Assembly (NCBI GenBank): GCA_013822855.1
Contig: PNLE01000006.1
Coordinates: 1 to 49,014 of the forward strand
DNA length: 49,014 nucleotides
Source: Planctomyces sp.
GTDB lineage: Bacteria > Planctomycetota > Planctomycetia > Planctomycetales > Planctomycetaceae
Direction: 5' to 3'
Shown here: positions 41,858 through 49,014 of the stretch, piece after piece
Position numbering within the stretch: position 1 is the first letter of the stretch
Layout of the letters: each line of letters starts with the position of its first letter
Notes under the pieces: generated by a model
Told to the model about the DNA's origin: nothing
What the model saw: only the letters and a program-made list of their open reading frames with translations
Databases searched by the model: none
Made by a program: the position numbers and the translations under genes

Positions 41858-42915
41858 GAGTGAATCTGTGGGTTCTTGTTCTTCTTCTGCATCGAACGGA
41901 TCGCACTCCAGTTTCCCCCGGATTCTCCTTCGATCACAAACAGAGGCGACTGGATCGAGTCGAGCCAGAACGAAGGCGAACGGACGACAATCTCCGTCCG
42001 GTTGGAGGTGTCGCCGTAGACGTAGTCTCCGCCATATTGATTAGCGAACGCCACCGGCCCCAAGGCGAAGATCGCGCGATAGCGGTCACTGGCGGCCCCC
42101 ACCAGCATGGCCAAGGTGCCGCCAGTGCTGTGTCCCCCCAGATAGATCTGCCGAGGGTCGACATAAGGCAACTTCGCCAGATGATCCGTCGCTGCGAGGA
42201 TATCGTCGACTTCCCCCAGGAATCCTTCCCGCACGCCCGGGTTGTCGTTGCCGCCGCGAAGTGAGGGAAACATCATGACGATTCCCGCCTTGCGGAAAGC
42301 GCTCGCCGATTGATCGTCGTCGCGACTGCCGGGTGACCAGACATCGCCAATCGTGTTGGAGTCGCCGCCCGTGATCCAGACGATCGCCGGATGCCGCTGG
42401 CCATCACTGGAATCCTTGGTGATATACGCTGCCAGCTCACCCACAGGACTGGCATAGCGAATCAGCTGGAAAGGCGACGACTTTGGCGGTATCTCCGGCG
42501 GCCCGGTGCGTTCCGCTTCCGATACAATCTTCGTCTGAAGTTTCTTCCGCGCCTCGTTGAATTTGTTCGGTGGAGCATGGGGAGAAGTCATGACTGCCGA
42601 AGGCGGACTGGCTGGTTCCGGCTGTTTCGCGGAGGGTGGTTGGGCGGGAGCCATGGCCATCGTCTCGTAGGGAGTCAACGGCTCCGGTCGGACGGATCGA
42701 AGGGGAGCCGGCCGATCACTAGCGACCAGCGGATCCTCCGTCACAAGTGATAGCGACGTCGTTAGCTGCGCCGACTCCTCATGAACCTCCTCGTCGAGTA
42801 CGATTGGCCCTGAGACCGCTTCACCGGCGGCTACTGGATCTGTGGATGTCTGCGATGAGCATCCCGCGACAATGCACAGGGACCCCATGACGAGAATGAG
42901 GAGATGGCCACGCAT
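41854..42915 (-). CDS. Lipoprotein alpha/beta hydrolase (prolyl-oligopeptidase-like), frameshifted near the end
   Basis: The 353-residue product starts at ATG 42913-42915, with AAAGGGA just upstream; an ATG at 42936 is less likely. A lipoprotein signal (LLILVMGSLCIVAGC) is followed by a low-complexity linker (about 20-120) and an alpha/beta-hydrolase fold: IVWITGGDSNTIGDVWSPGS, MMFPSLRGGNDNPGVREGFL, and nucleophile elbow YLGGHSTGGTLAMLVG (G-H-S-T-G). The frame stops at NPQIHS and the remaining 39 codons with THFSV lie in another frame (41738-41857). The present product therefore lacks the probable catalytic His. A real frameshift, a sequencing or assembly error, or slippage are all possible. 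Confidence 0.8.
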   Translation of the reverse strand: MRGHLLILVMGSLCIVAGCSSQTSTDPVAAGEAVSGPIVLDEEVHEESAQLTTSLSLVTEDPLVASDRPAPLRSVRPEPLTPYETMAMAPAQPPSAKQPEPASPPSAVMTSPHAPPNKFNEARKKLQTKIVSEAERTGPPEIPPKSSPFQLIRYASPVGELAAYITKDSSDGQRHPAIVWITGGDSNTIGDVWSPGSRDDDQSASAFRKAGIVMMFPSLRGGNDNPGVREGFLGEVDDILAATDHLAKLPYVDPRQIYLGGHSTGGTLAMLVGAASDRYRAIFALGPVAFANQYGGDYVYGDTSNRTEIVVRSPSFWLDSIQSPLFVIEGESGGNWSAIRSMQKKNKNPQIHS

Positions 42916-42982
42916 GGTGTCCCTTTGGAAATGCATTGCTCAATCCATCCAGCTGGAAAACAGATATCTGGACAGATGATAA

Positions 42983-43426
42983 TCAAACAGCTGGATTCTG
43001 AAAAGTGGTCGCTCGGCCTGACCAACAATAGGTCAGGGCGCCAGCCAGCAGCCAGGCAACAAAAATTCCCGAGATACCCGTGACTGCAAACCACAAGGGA
43101 TGGGGAATCAACAAGAGGTTGGCCGCTGTCGCCAAAAGAACGACCCCCGCCACGATCCCGGTCGTGACGAACGGCCGACGGCGCGTCATCAGTGCCGCCG
43201 TCACTCCGCCAACGAGTGTCCCCAGGAACCACGCGGCCAGCACAAAGCCGAAGGCCCCCGCAGGGAGTGTTTGAATGAACTCCGCCACACGTTCCGGCTG
43301 GGTAAAATCCAAATCGCGGGGCAGTGGATAGACCCAATGCCCCCACGACTCGACGAGGGCGACCACGACGAATGCCACCACACACCCCGTGATCACAGCG
43401 AGAACCGAGCGAAGTGGCGTCTGCAT
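42983..43426 (-). CDS. Small four-helix membrane protein
   Basis: The 147-residue product starts at ATG 43424-43426. It has an N-terminal helix (SVLAVITGCVVAFVVVALVE), a loop (HWVYPLPRDLDFTQPERVAE) and three more helices (AFGFVLAAWFLGTLVGGVTA, TTGIVAGVVLLATAANLLLI, FAVTGISGIFVAWLLAGALT). No catalytic residues are obvious and no family is recognised with confidence; the loop with PLP and the Gly-rich helix are seen in many uncharacterised proteins. It is divergent from the second PVC-type cytochrome gene. Confidence 0.75.
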   Translation of the reverse strand: MQTPLRSVLAVITGCVVAFVVVALVESWGHWVYPLPRDLDFTQPERVAEFIQTLPAGAFGFVLAAWFLGTLVGGVTAALMTRRRPFVTTGIVAGVVLLATAANLLLIPHPLWFAVTGISGIFVAWLLAGALTYCWSGRATTFQNPAV

Positions 43427-43619
43427 GGTCTGGAGCCTGCCCAAGAATGGCCTTGTCGATGATGGATTGACCTCCAAAGCATCTCATGCTCCTCCTCTCC
43501 AGGAAACTCCCTTCTCCCCCACAACAACGGATGCAAACCCACTTATGGGTGCGTATGCTCCCCGAAGGAAGATTTGTCCGCCTGCCCGCGTCCCAGCCGC
43601 CCACATGATTGAGCCGACC

Positions 43620-46600
43620 ATGCCACGAACTGTTTTCACTGGAATCGCCTGGGCCCTATGTGGTGGGCTTGCGTCGTTGCTTCAGCCTGCCCTCGTGGAT
43701 GCGGGCCCGCCGCTGGTGGCAGAGACGCCGCCGAATACAGCCATCATTCAGCAGACGAAGTTCCATTTGCCGCCGGGATTCACGATTCAGCTGGTCGCCT
43801 CCGAGCCGCTGATCGGGCAGCCGATGAACCTCAATTTCGACGCCCAGGGCCGCCTGTGGGTGTCGAATTCCATCGAATATCCCTACCCCGCCAAGTCGGC
43901 GGGCGTTGAACCCCGCAGTGGACATTTGCAGGGAGCCTCTGAACACGCCCCGCGCGACAGCGTCACCATCCTGACCGATTTCTCCAGCGATGGCCGGGCG
44001 GGTCGCGCCTGGCAGGCCTTGGGTGGACTCAACATCCCCATCGGCGTGCTCCCCGTCGATCGTGACGTCGTCTCCTATAGCATCCCCGACATCGTCCGCG
44101 CCGAAGACCTCGATGGCGACGGTCGCTTCGAAACCTCCCGGCGTTTGGTGGGGGCCTTCGGCAATCAAGACACCCACGGCATGACCAACGGCTTCACCCG
44201 CTGGCTCGACGGCTGGATCTACGCCTGCCACGGCTTCGCCAACACCTCCCGCCTCACCGACGCCGCCGGCCACCCCCTCACGCTCAATAGTGGCAACACC
44301 TTCCGCTTCCGGCCGGATGGTTCACAACTCGAACAATATACCTGGGGCCAGGTGAACCCCTTCGGCTTGACGTTCGACTCCTGGGGCAACTTCTATACAG
44401 CCGATTGCCACTCCATGCCGCTCACCTGCCTGATTCCGGGAGCGGTCTATACCTCGTTTTCGAAGCCTCACGACGGGTTGGGGTTCGGCCCCACGATGAT
44501 CACGCACGATCACGGCTCGACCGGAATCTGCGGCCCCGCCTGGTATGAAGCCCACCAGTTTCCCGAGGAATATCGCCAATCTATCTATCTCTGCAATCCG
44601 GTGACGGGGATCGTTCATCGCGATCGAATCGACTATGAAGGCTCTTCGCCGAAGGTCGTCACGCAGCCCGATTTCATCACTTGCGACGATCCCTGGTTCC
44701 GGCCCGTCGATTTGAAGCTCGGGCCGGATGGCGTGCTTTATATCGCCGATTTCTATAACTCGATCATCGGGCACTATGAAGTTCCGCTGGCCCATCCCAA
44801 ACGGGATCGGGTGCATGGCCGGGTGTGGCGCGTCGTCTATACGGGAGAAGGGGCCACACCGCTGGATGACCCCGCGATCGACGCCTCGTCGCTGGAATCC
44901 CTCCTCAAGCTGCTCAAACACCCCAACCAGACCCGGCGGTTGCTGGCGACGCACGCCATCGTCGACCGCTATCCCGAAGCCGCCCTCGCACCCCTCCGAG
45001 CGATCCTCGAGGAAAACGGCCATTCGGAAGACGCGGTCGTATCGGCCCTCTGGGCCTATTCCCGGCTATCGAAGCCAATCATCGAACCAGCACTACTGGT
45101 CAAGTTGGCGAAACGGCCCGAACCGTTGGTGCGGGGGCATGTCTCGCGGGTGCTGGGTGAAATTGCGACATGGAACGACGAGCTGTCGGCCCTCGCGCGG
45201 TCGCTGTTGAAAGATCAGCATCCGATGGTGGCCCGGGCCACCGTGCAGGCGATCGCCCGGCATCCGCAGTTGGCAAATGTGCGAGATCTGGTCGAACTGG
45301 CGAAGACCGTTCCCCCAACCGATACCCACCTGGCCCACGCCCTGAAGATCGCCCTTCGAGAACATCTGCTCCAAGAACCGATTGCTCGATCTGTGATAGC
45401 CGAGATGTGGGATGGAGCCGCCTGGCAGACGTTGTCGGCGGCGGCGTTGGGCGTGCCTCGACCCTGGTCGGCGGACCTGCTGCTCGCGTCGTGGAAGGCC
45501 AGCACTCCTGCCGGTGGACTGCCCAGCGAGCAACTTCAACACTCGATCAAACAGATTTCCCCGGAGCAGTTGCCGACCGTCATCGCCGCTGCCCGGCAGT
45601 CGTCCCTGGCCGATTTGGCGACTCAGATTCGCTCGATCCGCGAGATCCGCCAAGCCCTCGCCCGGCGGGGGAACACCATTTCCCCGGAGACGACCCAGTG
45701 GGCCGAGAGCCTGCTGGCCAGCCATCTGGAAGGTGTTGTCGCTGGATTGGAAACGGGAAAGAATCCCACTTCTAGCTCCACACGTTTGCTGGGAGCGCAA
45801 GACTTGTCGACGCTCTTGGAAGCCTCCGGCAGTGAAGACTTGGTGACGCGCGTGGTTTCGCTGCTGAGACTTCAGGGACTGTCCGCAGGCGACCGCATCG
45901 CCGCCAGCCAGGCGGTCCTCGCCGTCCGCCCCGAGACCCGGCTGCAGGCGATCGTTGCCCTAGTCGCGGCCAACCCCTCGGAAGTGGCTCTGCCCCCGAC
46001 ATTCGCCGAAGCGATCTCCGAGCGGGAGGACGTGACGATTACCGCGATCCTCACCAATGCCATGCAGTCCGCTTCGGCCCGGCAGCAGGCGATCCTCGCC
46101 GATACCCTCTGTACCGACTCCTCCGGCGGGCAGGCCCTGCTGGTGCTGATGGAGCAGGGTCGGGCGTCGCCGCTGCTGCTCTCCGACCCGTCCCGGCGGC
46201 AGAAGCTCCGCGCGACCCTTGCCGCAGGTGAGGTTCCACGCCTCGACAAGCTGCTCGCCACCCTGCCCGACCCCGATCTCGAAACCCGCCGGTTGCTGGC
46301 GGAACTCCAGCAAACGCTCGGCAAAACCACCGGCGACGCGATCCTGGGCAAGGAGATTTTCAAGAAGAACTGTGCCGCCTGCCACAAGCTGGAAGGCGAA
46401 GGGGCGGTGATCGGCCCGCAGCTGGCCGGGGTGGGGAGCCGGGGCTTGGAGCGGCTGCTGGAAGATATCTGCGACCCCAGTGGCAACGTCGACGCCGCCT
46501 TCCGCAGCTCGATCCTCACGCTGGTCGACGGTCGCGTGGAAACGGGCCTGCGCCTGCTGGATGAAGGGGAACTCGTCGTCATGGCCAACAGCAAGGGGGA

Positions 46601-46748
46601 GAAACGTTCGTTCCCCAAAGGCGAAGTCGAGGAGATCACCCTCACCCCCCTCTCCCCTATGCCCACCGGCTTCGGAAAATCCTTGAAGCCGGAAGAACTC
46701 GCAGGCCTGATCCGCTATCTGGCGGTTAGTGCGGAGAAGAAGCCGTAG
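43620..46748 (+). CDS. PVC-type membrane-bound dehydrogenase-like / HEAT / cytochrome c protein
   Basis: From ATG 43620 the exported protein has 1042 residues (ATG 43605 is an alternative). A signal peptide (MPRTVFTGIAWALCGGLASL, cleavage near LVDAG) precedes a propeller region (about 45-420; NLNFDAQGRLWVSNSIEYPY, DGVLYIADFYNSIIGHYEVP), HEAT-like repeats (about 430-850) and a C-terminal cytochrome c domain with CAACHKLEGEG near residue 918 and the family ending DPSGNVDAAFRSSIL, LAGLIRYLA. It is the simpler relative of the 1645-residue protein, without SGNH-like, PA14 and cupredoxin parts. It should act in the periplasm as a redox enzyme with unknown substrate. Confidence 0.9.
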   Translation: MPRTVFTGIAWALCGGLASLLQPALVDAGPPLVAETPPNTAIIQQTKFHLPPGFTIQLVASEPLIGQPMNLNFDAQGRLWVSNSIEYPYPAKSAGVEPRSGHLQGASEHAPRDSVTILTDFSSDGRAGRAWQALGGLNIPIGVLPVDRDVVSYSIPDIVRAEDLDGDGRFETSRRLVGAFGNQDTHGMTNGFTRWLDGWIYACHGFANTSRLTDAAGHPLTLNSGNTFRFRPDGSQLEQYTWGQVNPFGLTFDSWGNFYTADCHSMPLTCLIPGAVYTSFSKPHDGLGFGPTMITHDHGSTGICGPAWYEAHQFPEEYRQSIYLCNPVTGIVHRDRIDYEGSSPKVVTQPDFITCDDPWFRPVDLKLGPDGVLYIADFYNSIIGHYEVPLAHPKRDRVHGRVWRVVYTGEGATPLDDPAIDASSLESLLKLLKHPNQTRRLLATHAIVDRYPEAALAPLRAILEENGHSEDAVVSALWAYSRLSKPIIEPALLVKLAKRPEPLVRGHVSRVLGEIATWNDELSALARSLLKDQHPMVARATVQAIARHPQLANVRDLVELAKTVPPTDTHLAHALKIALREHLLQEPIARSVIAEMWDGAAWQTLSAAALGVPRPWSADLLLASWKASTPAGGLPSEQLQHSIKQISPEQLPTVIAAARQSSLADLATQIRSIREIRQALARRGNTISPETTQWAESLLASHLEGVVAGLETGKNPTSSSTRLLGAQDLSTLLEASGSEDLVTRVVSLLRLQGLSAGDRIAASQAVLAVRPETRLQAIVALVAANPSEVALPPTFAEAISEREDVTITAILTNAMQSASARQQAILADTLCTDSSGGQALLVLMEQGRASPLLLSDPSRRQKLRATLAAGEVPRLDKLLATLPDPDLETRRLLAELQQTLGKTTGDAILGKEIFKKNCAACHKLEGEGAVIGPQLAGVGSRGLERLLEDICDPSGNVDAAFRSSILTLVDGRVETGLRLLDEGELVVMANSKGEKRSFPKGEVEEITLTPLSPMPTGFGKSLKPEELAGLIRYLAVSAEKKP

Positions 46749-46859
46749 TTAAAGCTGGTCAGACAAACTCAGTTCGGATCAATAGCCCCTTGATATGCCC
46801 GTATCAATTGAGGCAATCACGCCGCAATAGTGCCGGGGCCGGATTGTTTTCCTATTTGG

Positions 46860-47540
46860 TTACCAAAGACCACCGGAAGCTGTCAGCCATGGGGCGAGAT
46901 GCCAGCCGGAAACAACGTGGGCCAGTGCGGCGAGCGGGATGAACCAGTAGGCGTCCGCGATGTTCTTCCGCATGATTCGTGGAATCATGGTATAGGCCTC
47001 CGGCTCCTCATAGTGTGAGAGTTGAGGCCAGAAGGCGGGTGTGCGTCGGCAATAAGCCGTGAACTCGTCGCCATGGGCGGCTGCAAGACGGGACTCCTCG
47101 CTGCGGATGATCCACGGATAATAAATCGCGAAGGAGATGGTCATCACGAGGGGAATGGCGAGATTTCCGCAACACAGGCCGATGCCCAGCATACCGATAG
47201 CGCTGAAAAAATAGAGGGGATTGCGGCACATCGAATAGGGGCCGGTCTGGATCAGATACTTCGTTTTGTAGCCCGAGATGAACAGGTTGCTCCACGTCCG
47301 GCCCAGCGTGCCGATCGCCGCGAGGCTGATGCCCGCCACGAACAGCAACTCGCGCGTCCATCCCTGCACCGGCCAGTGGTGGTCCCCATCGAGCAGAAGG
47401 AATCCCATGCAGACCCCGAACAGCATGGTCAAGGGTCGGCGGCGACGCTCGATTGCATGCAGCCCCAGGTACTCGACGGCACCCGCCCCCAGATGGGGCA
47501 TGGGCCGGATCTGAACATTGGAAGAATCGACCGCGCTCAT
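46860..47540 (-). CDS. ICMT/PEMT-like membrane methyltransferase
   Basis: The 226-residue protein has about five membrane helices and the C-terminal motif of the isoprenylcysteine carboxyl methyltransferase / phospholipid methyltransferase family: TGPYSMCRNPLYFFSAIGML (the R-[HN]-P-x-Y motif for SAM binding), and then IIRSEESRLAAAHGDEFTAY with the conserved E-E and a Tyr. A Cys in SMCRNP replaces the more usual residue before RNP. It likely methylates a lipid or small membrane molecule; the bacterial substrate is unknown. AGGA lies about seven bases upstream of 47540. It is downstream of the M56 peptidase on the same strand, 73 bp apart, and convergent with the cytochrome gene. Confidence 0.88.
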   Translation of the reverse strand: MSAVDSSNVQIRPMPHLGAGAVEYLGLHAIERRRRPLTMLFGVCMGFLLLDGDHHWPVQGWTRELLFVAGISLAAIGTLGRTWSNLFISGYKTKYLIQTGPYSMCRNPLYFFSAIGMLGIGLCCGNLAIPLVMTISFAIYYPWIIRSEESRLAAAHGDEFTAYCRRTPAFWPQLSHYEEPEAYTMIPRIMRKNIADAYWFIPLAALAHVVSGWHLAPWLTASGGLW

Positions 47541-47613
47541 CTGGCATTCCTTTGCGAATTGAACGATTGAGTTTGATATGGACTACTATTTTCATAGTAT
47601 TTCGAGCGAAAAA

Positions 47614-48762
47614 TCAGCGTGCATCAGGTTCTGAAAGCCGGGGAAGTTCACTACCGGGCGTGCCGCTCTGGGTCGACAACTCGTGCCAGCGGGTGCGCAC
47701 CTCGTAGGGCTCGAAGTCGCGCGCCGGAACATCGAACGCATGGAGCACATTCGCCGACCAGCGCGGCCAGGGAGACCAGCGCGTGCGTGACGAGGCCAGC
47801 GCGTCCAAGGGGACCCAGAGGAACCAGGAGGCGAGCATCGTGACGGCCAGCAGGGTCTGGGGCCACCAGAAGTGTCGAGAGGGCCGATCATCCCAGGTCG
47901 GCGCTTCGGAACGGGAGAGCAACCGTCGTCCCCGCAGTGCGATGACACCCGCTCCCGCACCGAAAAACAGCACGGCCCCGTTCGACTCCTTTGCCAACCC
48001 GCGCTCCGCGATGGCGAGCAAAGTCTTGAGATAGCCCACGACCTCGTGCCGCTCGGTCACAGCCGCATCGTCGCACGCGTATTCCCGCGCCAAAGAGGAT
48101 TGCCGGGAGGCCCACCAGACGGCGGGATGGAACCACAAGGTGATGGCAACCAGCCGCTCGATGAACAGTTGCAGCGGATGTCCGCTGCGCAAATGCTCCA
48201 ATTCATGCCGGGCGACGAAGAGCACCTCTTCCGGGCGGAGATCCAGGATGAATTCGGGGAGAACCAGCACTGGAGTCTGCCACTGGCAGCAGAACGGACT
48301 CCCCAGATGCCGGCTGATCAAGACCCGCACGGGTTGGCCGCGATGGAATGTTCCGTGCTCGCCGCCGTCCTCCGTCGTCAGCGACATTTCATACGCGTTG
48401 GCAGGGCGGCACGACTTGAGGAACCGGAAGACTCGGAGCCACTCCGAGATCAACAGGATCAGGCAGAGGGCGACACCGACGCCCCAGATGCCGAACAGGG
48501 CCCGGCCCAGAAGCGATTCCGTGAGCACGACCTGTCTCACGACGTCGGTCGCCAGGACCGACCAGGGGTTGACGAGCCTCGGATGGGGCAGCACCAGTCC
48601 GCCGATCAGCACGACCAGCAGCAGGACGTGGCAACTGTTCCATAGCCGCGACTGCAGGTTCGGCGGATGGACGATCCGGCACAGCCAGTGGGTGATCGCC
48701 ACAACGATCGCCGCTTGGAGGGATGCCGAGGCCATGTATTCCATGAATTGCGCGGGGGTCAT
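47614..48762 (-). CDS. M56 family (BlaR1/MecR1-like) membrane metallopeptidase without a sensor domain
   Basis: The 382-residue protein has N-terminal helices (about 15-30, 45-60, 90-107), the zinc site HELEH (residues 186-190) and a downstream REYACDDAAV with the third ligand region typical of M56 peptidases, and a late helix (LLAVTMLASWFLWVPLDALA). BlaR1 carries about 250 more residues, a penicillin-binding sensor; this protein ends after the last helix with a short tail and so senses something else or needs a partner. The ATG overlaps the TGA of the repressor gene (ATGA), so the two are translationally coupled. In such pairs the peptidase inactivates the BlaI-type repressor on signal. Confidence 0.9.
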   Translation of the reverse strand: MTPAQFMEYMASASLQAAIVVAITHWLCRIVHPPNLQSRLWNSCHVLLLVVLIGGLVLPHPRLVNPWSVLATDVVRQVVLTESLLGRALFGIWGVGVALCLILLISEWLRVFRFLKSCRPANAYEMSLTTEDGGEHGTFHRGQPVRVLISRHLGSPFCCQWQTPVLVLPEFILDLRPEEVLFVARHELEHLRSGHPLQLFIERLVAITLWFHPAVWWASRQSSLAREYACDDAAVTERHEVVGYLKTLLAIAERGLAKESNGAVLFFGAGAGVIALRGRRLLSRSEAPTWDDRPSRHFWWPQTLLAVTMLASWFLWVPLDALASSRTRWSPWPRWSANVLHAFDVPARDFEPYEVRTRWHELSTQSGTPGSELPRLSEPDAR

Positions 48763-49014
48763 TGTCGGCCTTCCAGCTGGGCGATGGCGCGTTTGATCTC
48801 CGCCAAATCCGCAGAGGAAACGTCGTCGTTTTGAATCAGGTTGAGGACCAACGATTTGACCGAGAGCTTCGACAGGTGCTGCTGGAACTGGCCGAGCATC
48901 GTCTGGCAGACCTCCTCCCGCGAAACCGCCGGTTCGTAGACGAAGGCGCGGCCGACCTTGATTTTGCGGACGGCCTGCCGCTTGACGTCCAACGTCTTGA
49001 GCACTGTCATCACG
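48759..49014 (-). CDS. BlaI/MecI/CopY-type repressor, C-terminal part (cut by window edge)
   Basis: About 85 C-terminal residues are seen. MTVLKTLDVKRQAVRKIKVG and RAFVYEPAVSREEVCQTMLG match the end of the winged helix and wing of BlaI/MecI repressors, and the last part (LSVKSLVLNLIQNDDVSSAD, LAEIKRAIAQLEGR) is the dimerisation region. The frame is open to the window end, so the N-terminus lies outside. The gene overlaps the M56 peptidase gene by ATGA. It probably represses its own operon until the peptidase is activated. Confidence 0.93.
   Translation of the reverse strand, partial: VMTVLKTLDVKRQAVRKIKVGRAFVYEPAVSREEVCQTMLGQFQQHLSKLSVKSLVLNLIQNDDVSSADLAEIKRAIAQLEGRQ

Noticed and set aside
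46790-46807. Inverted repeat TTGATA...TATCAA between convergent genes
   Set aside because: The stem is only six AT-rich base pairs and is not followed by a T-tract, so it is too weak to call a terminator.
1-49014. CRISPR arrays, transposases, integrases or prophage genes
   Set aside because: No regularly spaced direct repeats and no DDE, tyrosine-recombinase or phage structural motifs were seen on either strand.

Overview
This window looks like ordinary chromosome of a planctomycete (phylum Planctomycetota). The basis is gene content: two PVC-type propeller/HEAT/cytochrome c proteins, a DUF1559 prepilin-like protein with the H-x9-DG motif, a J-like/MshEN fusion, and many large secreted proteins with little similarity to known families. 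The sequence is GC-rich, uses GTG and TTG starts, and often has weak Shine-Dalgarno sites. No insertion sequence, integrase, phage module or CRISPR array was found. Species-level placement is not possible from sequence reading alone.

Layout. 1-325: end of a heavy-metal P-type ATPase. 427-5364: a 1645-residue secreted multi-module protein (SGNH-like, propeller, HEAT, PA14, cupredoxin, cytochrome c). 5527-10603: a tightly overlapping minus-strand operon with a tandem-domain substrate-binding protein, a STAS-domain protein, a permease and an ATPase of the COG2984/COG4120/COG1101 transporter type. 10919-20838: a MoxR/Bat-type cluster (MoxR ATPase, DUF58, single-pass membrane protein, two VWA membrane proteins, a helical-repeat protein) followed by a 1306-residue protein I do not recognise. 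21568-21656: tRNA-Ser(GCU) with a strong terminator hairpin. 21874-26514: PAP2 phosphatase, then an FHA-GAF-PP2C phosphatase and a histidine kinase whose sensor region carries a CxxCH haem motif. 26556-30729: a membrane-anchored L7/L12-C-terminal-like protein, AT-richer small genes resembling orphan immunity proteins, an alpha/beta hydrolase and a methyltransferase. 31113-37694: gamma-glutamyltransferase, a Pro/Ala-rich secreted protein, an RlmI-like methyltransferase with an Arg/Gly-rich tail, the J-like/MshEN protein and MsrA. 37720-43426: G8-domain secreted protein, lipoprotein, DUF1559 protein, a lipoprotein hydrolase broken by a one-base frameshift, and a small membrane protein. 43620-46748: a second PVC-type cytochrome. 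46860-49014: ICMT-like methyltransferase, an M56 (BlaR1-like) peptidase and the end of a BlaI-type repressor.

The most interesting systems are (i) the ABC transporter operon that encodes a STAS protein between its binding protein and permease, suggesting a link between substrate sensing and a partner-switching pathway; (ii) the FHA-GAF-PP2C / haem-c kinase pair, which has no receiver protein nearby; and (iii) the MoxR/Bat cluster ending in a giant unknown membrane protein. These are inferences from domain content and gene order. None has been tested by database search here.
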